DNA of 64,000 bases from Druceiella hillmani (GCA_039881145.1 JAYKKI010000074.1:7260001-7324000), one strand, 5' to 3'. Counted from the stretch's first letter, positions 1 to 12,909 are shown. Translations and numbers: made by a program. The notes: generated by a model not told the origin, from the letters alone.

Positions 1-1514
1 TTCATATTTTATACTTAGTTGCTTACATTTAACCATGTATTTCCTTCTACTTTTGCCTAGTATTTTATTACCTGTAGTAATAATTTGAAAACATCAAATA
101 AAATCTTGCATATACGAAAAAATATATTTGTATTTCATTTTTTTTACTTTATAGAACACTTAGTTTCATCTAATACAATCTACAAAAAAAAAACAGAACG
201 AGTAATTTTATATCTAAATTTAACGTGAATTTGGTCTGTGATAAAAGTGATAAAAAAGGATAATTTTTATTTTTTGAGAACAGCATATGTATATCCTTGT
301 CGCTGTTGTGAAATAACAGTGATACAGCAGTAACTGGCCTACAAAACGTTTAGTTTTTCTCTTCACTTCCCGAAATATTTTCCCGATTATAACTGAAAAC
401 AACATATGCCATCTATGGGCCAAACGAAAAGCCTGCAATTGTCCGGTCACAATCCGATTAGTTTTTGTTTCATTTTTGTAGCACAGAGATTGTAAATTTA
501 TCGGTGGCACAATTTATGGATCGAACGGATGCCTAAGCTCTAAAATTTATAGATTTTTTCGTTCCGCTGAGAGCTATAAAAAAAACTAGAGTCAATCAGG
601 TACTCACTCCAGATTTTAAAAGCTTTTGAAAGCACATTTATGTTAGTACATATATACGTACACACGGAAAACAATATATTCCGTATTTACGTACTACTAT
701 TTCCCGAAAGCACCCTTCTTCGATTATTTCGATTGATTTTTCCTGTACTCTAACACAATGCTTTCATAGTTTTGATGAAAGTACAATAGAAGAAAATTTT
801 TCACTTTAAAATTTATTATGAATTTAAAAAAAGTATTTTATAATTAAAAGAATTTTAAAAAAAAAAGTATTTTATATTGAAATACCTTTACCTTTTAGTT
901 ACATTAGACTAAATATTTTGAAAATATTATTTAAAAATGAGTCAATAATTTAACATGATATAATTGTATACATTTATGAAATTATTGTATTAAAAACCAT
1001 TAAAAAAATTAGGCGAATAGTTGAGATATTCGATTAATATTTTTTATACAATAATCTCGGTTTAAGTCAAATCCGGTACGAACTTAATAATAAAAGAAAA
1101 CAAAATTATAGAAAATTCAACGCACAAATAACACAAAAAAATTCCATTTTTACCTTCAGCTAATAAACATAAAAAAGAAAATAAACATTATATAAAGGAC
1201 ATCAAAGTTGTAATTAAAATTAAAATAAACGTTGCAATTTTGTAATAATGATATTGAAAAGTGATTGCGAGTACAATTGTCAAAATACTATAAAAGTTAA
1301 TTACTTCATTCCTGAGTTACGAGATTTTAGAAGGTAACACAATTTTTTCAGTTTTTTAATAGTTCACATACCTAAATTAATTGAACTAATTGATCGATTT
1401 ATCAAGTTCCGATGTTTGAAACGCTCACAAAGGCTCCATAATTCGTTAATCCTATTACTAAAAACAATTTTAATTGTTATCAAACATTACAAAAAATTCT
1501 TAAAATAATATCAA
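1..1514. other. AT-rich sequence, no feature seen
   Basis: No coding frame of note; a 96-codon minus-strand frame at 220-510 has low-complexity composition and no recognisable domain. Poly-A/T runs and short AT stretches only. Confidence 0.6.
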
Positions 1515-1930
1515 ATTAACTGGATTCTACTATTATACATAAGTTTCAAATATCATTTGACAAAAATTAAGTGGATTCTCCTATTATACATAAGTTTCAA
1601 ATATTATTGCGATACCATTTGAGAAAATTAAGTGGATTCTACTATTATATCTAAGTTTAATATATCATTGCGATACCATTTGAGAAAATTAAGTGGATTC
1701 TACTATTATATCTAAGTTTAATATATCATTGCGATACCATTTGAGAAAATTAAGTGGATTCTACTATTATACATAAGTTTCAAATATCATTGCGATACCA
1801 TTTGCCAAAAATTAAGGGGATTTTACTCTTATACATGAGTTTAATATATCATTGCCATACTGTTTGAAAAAATTAAGTGAATTCTACTATTATGCATAAG
1901 TTTCAAATATTATTACGATACCATTTGAGA
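1515..1930. repeat. 61-bp tandem repeat array, about 7 copies
   Basis: The phrase TGGATTCTACTATTATA recurs at about 1521, 1572, 1633, 1694, 1755, 1816 and 1878. The period is 61-62 bp apart from a first, shortened unit of 51 bp. Each unit also carries AAGTTTCAAATATCATTGCG and CCATTTGAGAAAATTAAG. The central copies are nearly identical and the outer ones (1816, 1878) are diverged, as expected for an array growing from the middle by unequal exchange. No coding capacity; a minisatellite-like block. Confidence 0.95.
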
Positions 1931-2784
1931 ATTTTTAATAGAAATTTGGTTTTTGGCATTGAAAATGGAAATAGTTTTTAATTCGATTTTGGTTATTTTC
2001 TTGAGTTATGATTTTATATAAAAAAATATATATACAGGTAAAGCCCACACGTTTCACAGTCACCGCCTAAATCATATTTTTAAGCTTTTTTATGGCTTTA
2101 ATTATATACATCAGCGTTGAACCAGGTTGGATTATAAAATCTAAAGGTTCCTACTACTCATTTTTTGAACGGCGCGCAGTCGAACAAAATGGTGGTGACT
2201 AGGTCTAGCATTTAATATGTATTCCTGTCCTAATTTAAAGGTCATAATTTAATGCTACGGTTAAATTGCGCTAGGCGAGAGACTTTAAATTACATCGAAT
2301 GATGTGAAACTGAAACACCATCTGCAGTGCTATTTGCTAAAAGACCACATCACAAATAAAGATTGATTTAAAATTATTATACAAATTAAAATGTGCGATC
2401 ACAACTATTAGAATATTGACTAATTATTCTCCGCTTAACCCTAAATATATACGAAACTTATCTATGTTACATTCCTCTGTGACCTACCCGTACATATAAT
2501 TATTATCAGATTTCATTTACATAATGCTGTGCGCACTTGTTACAATATACTCTTACTCAAAAATATACTCACCGACACTGCTCATTGCGTTCGCAACAAT
2601 TACTACGTTTAGTGAAATTAAATCTCTGTCGTATGTATAAAACGGTTCTTTAATATTCTTCAACATCATAAAATTTATCACCTAAGCCTAGGTAAAATCA
2701 ATACTATTTTAAATAGAAGAATATCCCAACAAAGTACTGATTAAATACTGATGTGCTTCAATCGAGCCAAATCTTCTACAATAA
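1931..2784. other. AT-rich spacer, no feature seen
   Basis: Unique-looking sequence. A short stretch near 2160-2215 (GAACGGCGCGCAGTCGAAC) is somewhat GC-richer but too short to interpret. Confidence 0.5.
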
Positions 2785-2955
2785 ACGCCGGACTCCCCCG
2801 CAACCCGCGAACGCCTCCGCCCCGCACCATCGAGATGGCGACATAAAGATAAGCTCCGCAGCGCGGATGCTGCGTAAAGACGTCATTTCCCCACATAAAG
2901 CCATCGCTCAAGCCATTCAGCGTCACTATCGTGCGTACCGCTTCCCGTAATATGC
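2785..2955. other. GC-rich island 1 (candidate cis-regulatory)
   Basis: A sharp block of high GC and CpG inside AT-rich DNA. Both strands are open over it (65 codons plus, 74 minus). High GC alone removes stop codons, so this is not evidence of coding. It contains AGACGTCATTT (near-CRE) and CACATAAAGCC (TTTATG-type homeodomain core). No TATA box or splice context was recognised. Function is inferred from composition only. Confidence 0.3.
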
Positions 2956-3545
2956 CGCCCGTCATTGTTGGTAATACGTCACGTTCAATGTCACCGTAAT
3001 TACGACGTGTCTTACCATTGTAATTGAGAGGAAATTAGTGGGTTCTTACATTAGGACATGGACCTAGTTAATGAATAAATGGAGACTGTTGTCAATGTGA
3101 CACCGAATCCGTTAAGTACACTAACCTTATAAACAGTAAAATTTTGTTCGTTTATTAATTTTTAGAGGTTTGGTACAAAAATGGCTATACCTATAGTATC
3201 CAGAGAGACCTTTTAGGGAACGTATATAATGATAATAACGATTTAAGCAAAAAGAATTGAAATGTGCTGAGTACGTTTTCAAATTAAAATTTCAATCCAT
3301 TACACTTATCACAGATTGTTCTGTGACACTTACCTTAGTATAAAGTAGGAATATATTGTAGAAAATATAAAAATCTACGAAATAAGTTTACCGACTATTT
3401 ACTGCAGACAGTCTGTTATGATCAGACCGTCATTTTTGTGTTTGACAAAGTAAACCGTTACAGTTATACCAAAATAAAGTTTAAAAATAATTGTATACAG
3501 TGATGAAAGCTACAAAACATTTGGTACAAAACATTTAAAGCTACA
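2956..3545. other. AT-rich spacer, no feature seen
   Basis: No open frame, repeat or structure of note. ATTTGGTACAAAACATTTAAAG near the end is locally duplicated (AAAGCTACAAAAC occurs twice at about 3507 and 3537). Confidence 0.45.
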
Positions 3546-3595
3546 AAACGTTTATAAAAACAATATATAATAATATATTGTTTTTATAAGCGTTT
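3546..3595. repeat. Hairpin, about 23-bp arms
   Basis: TTATAAAAACAATATA (3552-3567) is followed after 6 nt by its exact reverse complement (3574-3589). The pairing continues outward through AAAACG/CGTTTT with one mismatch. AT-rich cruciform-type inverted repeat. Confidence 0.85.
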
Positions 3596-3782
3596 TTATG
3601 GTACAAGATTATGCCGTACTGCTGAGTGTCGAGTACAAAATAAATAATTAAGTGCTTGGGAATATTAACATTAATCAATTAAACGCAAATAAATATGATA
3701 AGAGAAGAGGATTAGAAGAGATTGAAACGAAATACAATCGTGCTCTCTTTTTTACCCGGGACAGGGAGCTAGTTAAAACTAT

Positions 3783-4158
3783 AATAAATTAATAGTAAAA
3801 ACACATTTTTAAAAGCAAGGTTTTATTTAAATGCTCTAAAAAGAAGAAAATACACTTTAAATTAAATCAAACCCATCAATTTAATACATTATACAATTAA
3901 TATGATACAAAAGGTTGTCGCGAGATTTACATATTTTATAAAAAACATTTTTTTTTCTTGAAATGGCTTATGTCAAAATAACAAATACATATTGTATTAT
4001 TGTTTATCTACACAGGTAACACGCGACAAGCTTTTATATCATATAAATTGTGTAATGTAATAAACTGATGAGTTTGATTTAATTTAGTTTATTTTCTTCT
4101 TTTTAGAGCATTTAATTAAAAGCTAGTTTTTTTAAAAAAAATTACTATTAATTTATCT
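3783..4158. mobile_element. Foldback MITE, about 375 bp, imperfect arms near 145 bp
   Basis: The left arm (about 3783-3935) and the reverse complement of the right arm (about 4015-4158) match over most of their length. Shared blocks include ATAAATTAATAGTAA (outer edge), AAATGCTCTAAAAAGAAGAA, ATTAAATCAAAC, TACATTA and TTGTCGCG. The loop is about 80 nt and T-rich. There is no coding capacity. The structure is that of a non-autonomous foldback element or MITE. I could not define a target-site duplication because the outer edges are AT-rich. No sequence relation to the FB-A family elsewhere in the window was seen. Confidence 0.75.
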
Positions 4159-4299
4159 TTTATTTTTTTAGTCATCGATAGACATGGTTCTAAGTCTGCT
4201 CATTTCATTTAAAGCGTCATTATTGCATGGTCGTTTGTCGGTCCATACAACATTTGTTCGAGTACCACACAAAATATCCCCAGCTTTTGCCGAGTTATA

Positions 4300-4890
4300 A
4301 CTCTGTGAACTTGGTACGGCGGCCATCTTATTTTCCGCCATTTCGAAGTTTTTTCCCCTGAAACACTTTTATTTGATATCCATATCATGGGGGTCCATAA
4401 AAATAAAATATTCCACCATCTTTGGGAGTCCGCCATATTGTATTTAGAGTGACATCACATCTAACCATACATTGTCATCCAAACTAAACGTATATGCAAA
4501 ATTTCAGCTCAATCGATTGAGGATAACTGCTTTAAAATTCTGTTCCAAGATTTAACCCGAATAACATAGTCCACCATCTTTGGGAGTCCGCCATATTGGA
4601 TTTAGAGTGACGTCATTTTATTTATCGTATTCTTCTCAGCAAACTCTTATTTGATACTCATATTAGGGGAGTGCATAAAAATAACTATCCGTCCGCCATC
4701 TTAGGCAGTCCGCCATATTGGATTTAGAATGATTTCACTTAGCTAACCATGCATTGTCATCCAAACTAAACGTGTATGCAAAATGTTAGCTCAATCAGTT
4801 GCGGGTAACTGCTTTCAAATTCAGTTGCAAGATTTGACCCAAACAAACATACAAGCATTGCAAGTTAAATAAAAGCTTGTAAAAATAGTT
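4300..4890 (+). repeat. Dispersed repeat with three internal degenerate units
   Basis: The phrase CCACCATCTTTGGGAGTCCG followed by CCATATTGgATTTAGAgTGA occurs at about 4412 and 4571, with a diverged copy at about 4692. Between them TTTGATAcyCATAT and GTCCATAAAAATAA-type phrases also recur. CATTGTCATCCAAACTAAACG plus TATGCAAAATtt.AGCTCAATC occurs twice (about 4470, 4755). The block ends in AAGATTTGACCCAAACAAAC and AATAAAAGCTTGTAAAA near 4880. Similar phrases are widespread in insect genomes as I remember them, but I cannot assign a named family. No coding capacity. Confidence 0.7.
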
Positions 4891-5142
4891 CCCGCGTTGT
4901 TTTATGAAAATTTGTTTGACCCTTACATGACTTTAACTTGTTTTCTGAGCCTTTGAAGAAATAAATAAAAACATAGTTTCGCCATTCTTTAAAATTATTA
5001 ATAATATTAATATGCAATACTAAAAATAAAATATGAAAAACAACATTATTTAAAACATGTAGTCCGTAAATGGAAATTGGACATTTCGTAATGTTTTACT
5101 CATAAAATAAAGAATTCTGTTATGTACCAGAATTAGAAAGCT

Positions 5143-5253
5143 TTGACAATTTTTTTGAAAAGACTTGTACTATTACTTGACAATTTCTTTGAAAAGACTT
5201 GTACTATTACTTGACAATTTTTTTGAAAAGACTTGTACTAAGACTTGTACTAT
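5143..5253. repeat. 34-bp tandem repeat, 3.2 copies
   Basis: TTGACAATTTTTTTGAAAAG plus ACTTGTACTATTAC starts at 5143, 5177 and 5211. The array then ends with a partial duplication of AAGACTTGTACTA. Units are almost identical, so the expansion is recent. Confidence 0.95.
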
Positions 5254-6359
5254 AACGATTTAATGACATTGAATAATTTTCTTATTAGTTTGCATTTCAC
5301 ATTGACTGAGAATAGTATCGACGATTCCATGAAATATGCGTAAGATCAGAAAACTTCGAAGATATTCGCAAAATTTCATAAAGCTGGTTATAATACATAT
5401 TCAATATATTATAATAAAAAATGTGTCTTATACTAATTTCATTGAACCAGTGCGGGCATTTACCAATTTTTCGCTTATAAATTTTCTGTCCACAAAGGCT
5501 AGGCTGAAGTTTTCACTGTGAATCCCTTTATCGATATGTAATTTTGTGGGGACCCCTAAAGAAAGATAATGTCGTGATCTAACATTAATTTTAGGCAGTG
5601 GAGAGCAATACACTTACTTATTCGTAAACGGTATGCAACATAGATATTTAAAAATCTTCTAACCATATTATTGCGATTCATATCGTTTTTTTAAAACCAG
5701 CGTCAAAAAACAGTATATTTACAAATTTATAAATATTGTAAAAAATTCAGTCCACATTGATAGTCCAAATAGTAAATTCTTATCCAAATTCTCTGACTTA
5801 ATAAAAATAAGAGTTGAATATTTTTTAGTTTTCGTGAGCCATAAATATTATTATAAACACATCTAACGTGTTTATGCAGAAATAAATACTATTTATCAAC
5901 TAAAATGTTTGCCCACCTTTTTATTACGCTATTAAAAAACTGATATATTCGATCTTCTGACACTAACTTCGTCCACTTAAATAGCATAAAACAATATATA
6001 TTGTTTTATAAAAAATTAGATTAAGATCATTGAAGCTCTTAATGTGAGATAAACCTAAAAACCCGATAAAAATTTTATCGTTCGAAGATGAGTTACTTTT
6101 GATCTAATCAGTGAAAAGATACGAAACTAGGTAACAAAGTATATTAAAATCTATTTAAAGTTGATTGGACTATGTAACATTGAACAGGGTTAATTGTGGG
6201 AAGGAGTACGCCGTTAATGCTATTCATTATTTTTGTAATATCGTGGTGGAAAAATATAATTAACAACGATTTCATTAATTTTTTTTGATCATCTGTTTTT
6301 ACCTTTATAATTAGAATTTTCCCATATCATAGTAAAGCTGTACCAACTGATAATACGTT
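5254..6359. other. AT-rich spacer
   Basis: Overlapping 61-codon frames on both strands at 5336-5613 show no domain or codon structure. One 24-bp perfect palindrome of TAAAACAATATATATTGTTTTA type lies at 5986-6009. Nothing else seen. Confidence 0.5.
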
Positions 6360-7160
6360 CAAACGCGGCAGACACGACATTCATTCCACAACCCAACTGG
6401 ACCATTCCTTATCAGGTTGCGGCGGTTCTGTCTCGTTACCTACGACAATATTATTGCACGTCCCATCGGCGGTGCGGCGAGAGTGAAATCGAGCATTCCC
6501 ACACGTCTCGGCCCCCGTGCACTTATTCCACTCCATCGCCGGCCCTCGATTGAATGGAACAAATGCCCGTGATATTCCAGGGGCGCGGGCGAGTGACGAG
6601 GGGGTTAGGGGTGTATTGCGGCCGGGCTCTGACGTCGCGCTCCCTGGGAGCGGTCCGATGGCGTCATAGCGTCATGACGTCACTGCGCACACCGAACCAC
6701 GGATGCACACGTTAACATAATATACAGGCTGTCAAAGAGGTATAGCCCTGCAACAACGTTTACAGCGACGTAGAACTAATTGCTTAACGTAGTAAGGGGA
6801 TAAAGGTTATGTGGGACTATTAGGTAGGAACTCTGTTACGTGCTAGAATGCTATGAACGTTATAAATAACCCTGTGTGATGGGAACGCGTAATGAGAGGT
6901 CGCATAAGCATCACTCGGAGGCAAGGCAAAGGTCACAGACATTTGCGAGACTAATAGAGATGAGAGTCAGACAGGAGAATAAATTGCGAGGAGGGGCCTC
7001 CATGGCATACACCTGGCAAGTGTAATTGTCTATATAGCGTTAATTAGTTCTCACAGTGAAACTGCGAACACGATTCGAGTTTTGTTGCGAGAATTCGTAA
7101 GAAAACGTTTCATATGGAGTGGAGCTCCAGCTTTTGTCTGCTTGTCAGTTAAGGATAATG
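6360..7160. other. GC-rich island 2, largest in window (candidate cis-regulatory)
   Basis: GC- and CpG-rich at 6360-6720, falling off gradually to about 7160. Visible motif matches are a perfect CRE/ATF palindrome TGACGTCA at 6675-6682, a second GACGTC at about 6631, GCAAAGGTCA near 6926-6935 (HNF4/USP-type half site), and TTATTGCACG near 6451. No open frame is long enough to suggest an exon and no TATA/Inr arrangement was recognised. It could be an enhancer, an unmethylated promoter of a non-coding transcript, or old repeat sequence. Confidence 0.35.
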
Positions 7161-8043
7161 TTTGAGGAGTATTGCCGGCGTGATAATTATTTAGATCGAC
7201 GGTGTGAAAGTTAAATTTGATCTTGAATGATATTGTGTCGACAGATGAAAATATTTTCTTGAAACGTTGAAAGGTCCTTTCCTTTAATAAATTTAGTATT
7301 ATTATTTATTTGATGATTTTTAAATTGAAAGCATTGTGTAATGTACAATTTATACTTCATTTATCTCAAGATACCCAAATATAATATTTTTATGTGTGTT
7401 TTTTGTTAATTTATGATGCCATTTTTGTTGTACAACGACACAGTAAGAGACAAAGTTTTTTTCTCCAACTTTATTTCACAATGAGTAATTAGCAAATTAA
7501 ACTATTGGGAGATGTTATAGCAGAATAAATATATGTTCGTAAATGTTTTTTTTTTAATTTGTCAATATAAATTGTAACACATTTATACAATAGTCTTAAT
7601 AGGTTATACTGGTTTATCTATCATCAAGATACGATGTAAATTAATAATTTAATTAACAAATATTCGACTTAATGTAATTTGACGGTACTAGTATATACTC
7701 TTTTACCATAGATACTCCTTGATTTTTTTTTAAATTCGTATCGTCAATAAGTCGCTGACGATCAAAATAGCAAATTATTCTATAAATGTTTAAGGAGAAC
7801 TTGCTGCTTTAAAATATGTTAAAATGTTAATTAAAATATAATTAATACATTAAATATATATATTTATTTGCCATCTTCGTGTTTTATAACGGAAATGCTT
7901 TTCTTAATTTGATTTCTGAATTTGAAAATATGTTACGTGATATAATAATAATAATTTCCACAATATTCTATCTTTTCTACTAAAGTCTGTAATCTCCAGT
8001 CGATTTTTTGACATCTGACTTTTCTTCCGCTAGTTCATTTAAG
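7161..8043. other. AT-rich spacer, no feature seen
   Basis: Low-complexity AT stretches only. The 12-mer ATTGCCGGCGTG at 7171-7182 recurs at 13,684. Confidence 0.45.
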
Positions 8044-8125
8044 ACACACACACACGCACACATATACATATACATATATATTTATATATATACATATACA
8101 TATATATATATATATATATATACAT
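8044..8125. repeat. Compound microsatellite (AC)n-(ATAC)n-(TA)n
   Basis: ACACACACACGCACAC passes into TATACATA repeats and then a pure TA run ending about 8124. Confidence 0.95.
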
Positions 8126-9479
8126 TTTTAATAGAATGTTTTCAAACCTTTTTAAGCAGATAAAGTGAGCGGAAAGGATAATTCGTCAGAAGATAAGATG
8201 TTTCGTTAGCGAAAATATTTTAAAATTTGGCGGCGATTTCTACTTTTAAATCGCTGTAAAGTGTTGAAATATTCGGGCTAAAAACATTTTTAAGACCTTA
8301 TCAGCTTTAAAATTCTAAAACTATCTTCTTTGAAGAAATTCTTTTAGTATTGTAAAAGAATGTGCAAGTCAATACAGCGCGTACGAGTGAATAAAGTTTA
8401 TTCACCTGTATCATCATTCAACCTGATAAATATATTATTTCTTGCATTAGAAAAGATATTACATCCCAACTGAGTTGATATAAATCTCTAAAATAATTAG
8501 GTAAGCTAAAAACGTAACAAAATATAAGAGGAATATTTATATCGTTACAATCTTCAGAGTCTTTTGTATATTTTTATAAATAATAAGTTAGAATAATTTA
8601 TTTAAACTTATTATCGGTGTTAGACTTGATTTTTACGTTAAACAAATAATTAAACATCTACCGAATAATTTATATAATTTGACATAAAAATATGCTTAAA
8701 ATAAAGAGAAGAGTCGCTGTCAGTACATATGAGAAAGAAGAAACCAAAAAACAGTTATTTAATAGCGTTTGATTTAATAATTTTTACAAATAGTCTTCTG
8801 TTATTAACATTTGAAATACAGCAATGAATTGAAAAGTTTTCAAACGTTTTTTACTGGAAAATTAATCCTTTTTTTCAGAAGAAAATAAGGAAAAACAAAA
8901 ACTTTTGTCATTTTTGACCAGACGGAAAAATTTTATTATATATATACCAATTCCAGTAAATTATTGTAAATATCATTCAAAAACATACCTAAAGAAATAA
9001 ACCGAGAAATTTTGTCTCATATAAAAGTTTAATATTCTCTTTCAGGTATCCTTTACTTATCATAAAAAATAAAAAGCTTTAATTTCATAATTTGAATTGC
9101 ATTACATATTTCACCCTTGCTGTTATAATAACTAATCATTCGGTATGTTTTTGTACATGTCTACTTGCTCTTTACGTCAATAAAAGTTGCTAAACCTAGT
9201 AGTAGATTTCTTCTTTTATACAGTTTTCACATTAAAATGTTTTTTTCACTATATTCTTACATTTCAGTAAGTGTTTTTTAAGTTGGATATACCTCACAAA
9301 TGTCCACATTTATTTGGAAAACATAAATTACATAATTTAAATACATTAGAAAATCGAAAAAGAAAATTGAAATTCCGTTTGGCTTTTCGTAATAAAACTA
9401 ACATTTTTAACTAACAATAGAAGAGCATATATACTTTCCTCTTGTAGAAAGAGTTCAGTCGACCGACTTCTACGTTCAA
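8126..9479. other. AT-rich spacer, no feature seen
   Basis: No open frame, tandem repeat or clear inverted repeat in this block. Confidence 0.45.
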
Positions 9480-9745
9480 AATCTCACACAAGAGCAACTC
9501 CGTCCGACATCCGAAGCTCTATCGCAAGCCCCACTCGCGAAAGCTCCTCTCTCGTTATTGATTCATGCGGGCGGCAACAGGTAAGGCAGTGCACGGGCGC
9601 CCCGACTTGTCCCAAGCTACCTGCCGCTGAGACTCCCGAGGGAAATTCGCTACTTTAGCGGGACACTGCGGGGGCGGAGTATTTGATTTAATATCGCGGA
9701 GAAGTGAACATTTTGGACAAGCGCGGGAGGCTGAGTAGAAATAGC
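9480..9745. other. GC-rich island 3 (candidate cis-regulatory)
   Basis: CpG-rich block with a 66-codon minus-strand frame explained by GC content. It holds CAGGTAA (9578-9584) and, in opposite orientation, CTACCTG = CAGGTAG (9617-9623). These heptamers match the Zelda/TAGteam site known from Drosophila. CAGGTAAG at the first is also a perfect splice-donor string, but no matching exon was recognised. Confidence 0.3.
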
Positions 9746-10542
9746 CAAAATTCATTTTTAACTGTATAGTGCTACGAGTTTAGTTAAATAATCAGATAAC
9801 AGGAGATAGGTAAAAATTTATATATTTCATTGCGATAAACATCAGATGTGCCGGCGTAAACTGATTCGTTTACTCAGTTTGTTAATGACACTTAGACACG
9901 TAGTTAACAGTTTAGTTAGGCATTTAGACACGTAGTTAATAGTAGGCAGGTACTTTTTGTCCATTTTTCTAATTTCTGATGTTGTGTCGAGTTACATAAG
10001 TTTGTTTTCTAAACTCTCTTTCTATAACAGTGAAAATATTGTCTAAATTTATTAAAGAATTTTTAAGGGAATCTGTTAAAAACAAATATACTCGTAACAA
10101 ATTTTAATTTCCAGATAATCGGTCAGATAAAAATGTGAAAAACCGCACCATAACTTTCTTATTTCTCAAGTTCTAAGGAATATCATAGTGAAATATCTGT
10201 GCAAATCTGGCTGATAATTTGTGTTGCAGTCTATAATTTAGTGTACAGAAAAATGAACTGACAGAGCAAAATTCCAAAAAATATTACATTCTGTTCTATA
10301 GCTGTTTAATTATGATTCAAATTAACTTTTTTCAAAAAGTATTTAATGTACAGACTTTTTCGTCTTTAGTTTTTTATTGTTTGTACCTATATAATCGTAT
10401 TTTAGTTTAGTAATTTATTATTATTAGTCAGAATAAGGTGTCTACTGAGCGAATTTAATTTTAACCAAATTCATAATATTATGTATATTTTATAGTTCTG
10501 TAATAAATTAATAATTTATTTTCTTCTATCAATTATTATTCG

Positions 10543-10544
<2 letters not shown>
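9746..10544. other. AT-rich spacer
   Basis: A short direct duplication TTAGACACGTAGTTAA occurs at about 9892 and 9926. Nothing else seen. Confidence 0.45.

Positions 10545-10612
<68 letters not shown>
10545..10612. repeat. (TA)n microsatellite
   Basis: About 34 uninterrupted TA units. It creates a spurious IYIYIY-type open frame on the minus strand. Confidence 0.98.
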
Positions 10613-10619
<7 letters not shown>

Positions 10620-12020
10620 AAACTGAGTAAGTTTTTATTTTTACTGTACGAAATATAGGTGTGAAAAAAATGCAATAAATTATTAAAAAATAATATGATT
10701 GCATAACTGTGAATTTGACGTACACTTACAAAAAAAAAATTTTCTATGCATTAAATATGAACCTCCCATTCTGTCGAGTAGCCTGTATTCACTTATAAAA
10801 GTAAATCGAAGCAATTCATTATGCAAAAAACTTATTAAGAAATTCATTATGCAAAGATCTACCAAGGATTCCGGAAGCGATACTAACGAACAAAAAGAAT
10901 TATGGAAGTGTTCATACAAAAAGCTAACAATTAAATTTGTAATCGAACCGACCCAGATCAATAATATCTTCTTTGCATCCTCTTTTGTAGAATAATATAT
11001 TCTTTTATATTTTAGTATATTTTACTCGCACTAATGACGTATTATGTAATGGGTTATTTAGACATATAATGGGTTATTTAAGCAATTACACCCCGATTTT
11101 GTGGAAGAGTAGTAAAAGTTTCCTAACTGTTATTTACCTAAAATACTGAGTTTTATTTTATCTTTTGATCTATTCAATGTGACCCCAAAATAAGTCATTC
11201 ATTTTAGCGATATCAAATGTAGAATGTTAATGAATTTTAATTAACTTGATAGTTCATATATATACATTTGTAAATTACAATAAATTACGTTTAAATTATG
11301 AAAAGAAAAATACTATATTAAAATTAAATATAACACAATATGTAGATATAATTTATATGTAGATCTAATAAAACTTAAACTTACGACAAGTAAGATTAAC
11401 TTGTCAAATATTTTGCGTAATATGGAATCTATAAAGAATGTATTAAACGTAAGCTTTCATTAAAAACAAGAAATAAATGTACCGATCCCTTTTGTGGGCC
11501 TTATTAAAGTGTGGTAATCCAAAATACCGGTCAACTAAATTAAAAATTTATAAGAACAAGCGAAAAAATACAACACTTACATCTTATCTAGAAATTAAAA
11601 TCAATATTTATCTAATTTAAGTTCCGTCATCTGGGAAAAGAAATAAAATAATGCAATAATCCTTTTTATCACTTTATTAAATAAAATCATGTTGCATATT
11701 GTCTTTTTCTTAAGCCATTTCTTTACAATTTTTGATTTATAAAATTTGGATAAAATTAAAGTTAAAACTCTTAAAAATTTCGAGGGATTAATAAAGCCAA
11801 CCTCAAATTTTTTGAGCCTTGCTCTAGGTTGTTATAATTTGCAAAGTTTGTTTTAACAAAATAAATCCTTAAGCTAGACTAGAATATGTTTCGGTTATTT
11901 AAAAAAAATTCGAAAGATAGTAATAAAATCGACAATACGTTGGGTGAAATTCTAGATCGTTTAACAAAATAATTTATAAGAATAAAATATGTACATTGCA
12001 ACAAGCACCGAAGATGATAA
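10613..12020. other. AT-rich spacer
   Basis: Open frames of 92-98 codons lie on both strands at 10,683-10,995. They overlap each other and have no domain, so I treat them as chance. Small direct repeats: AATTCATTATGCAAA near 10,814 and 10,841, and TAATGGGTTATTTA near 11,047 and 11,068. Confidence 0.45.
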
Positions 12021-12093
12021 GATGTTGCATAAGGTGACAAGATGTTGCATAAGGTAACAAGATGTTGCATAAAGTGACAAGATGTTGCATAAA
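12021..12093. repeat. 20-bp tandem repeat, 3.7 copies
   Basis: GATGTTGCATAAGGTGACAA starts at 12,021, 12,041, 12,061 and 12,081 with one or two substitutions per copy. Confidence 0.95.
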
Positions 12094-12868
12094 CGAAATA
12101 AGGGCTACCTCGCCACCATTGTATTGTCACATGCTCTGTGAGGGCGAAGTAAGAAATGAATCAAATAAATTTAATTCTTATTTTTAGATTCTATGCCTTA
12201 TTACATGTCGGGTCCTATTAGCTGCTAGTACCTTATTTTCTGTGCTATTATATTTATTAACATTCGAGCAGCGAACGGAAATACTGTTTGATGACAATAT
12301 TATTGTTATCAGCAGAGACATATATATTTTTAATTTTATATTTGAAACAAACAATGAGATAGTTTTTATAAACCAGCCATAGGCAAGTCGAACACGCTCA
12401 CAATCGGATTCCGTAGCCACCTTATAATAATTTTTAATGGAATCACTGAAAATCCCATTCAACCTAATATTAGATACATATTTTACACTGCCAGTGAAAT
12501 GATACATACATATTATTAATATATTATTTTTCATATGACTACTTTAATTTTCCATGCATTAGATAAGTGATTTGTCCATTTCAGTATCAACCTATGTACC
12601 AAATTTATCAGAGTTATAATTATTTATTGAAACTTAAATCCCACAACTCGGTAGTTTAGGTAAAAGTCTTTTTGCATCTTTTAATTGGAATTTTATGGAA
12701 GGATGAATAATTTTTTTTTCTTATTCATACCATTTAGGGTTATAAATTTCTGCTCAATAGATATAAAAATGAGAAATTAATTGAGCAGAGGTATACAGAC
12801 GGATGGATACGTGAAATTGTAAGTGTTCATTGCTTGTTACGGAACCCCAAAAATTAAGAAATTGTTTG

Positions 12869-12871
<3 letters not shown>
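12094..12871. other. AT-rich spacer with a repeat remnant
   Basis: The 116-codon minus-strand frame at 12,184-12,534 shows no recognisable domain and AT-driven composition. The stretch 12,770-12,865 (ACAGACGGATGGATACG then TTACGGAACCCC) resembles the end of a dispersed lepidopteran repeat that reads toward GGAACCC; this identification is from memory. Confidence 0.35.

Positions 12872-12909
<38 letters not shown>
12872..12909. repeat. (TA)n microsatellite
   Basis: About 19 uninterrupted TA units. Confidence 0.97.

Noticed and set aside
12184..12534. 116-codon minus-strand open frame
   Set aside because: Composition is typical of AT-rich noncoding DNA and no domain is recognisable.
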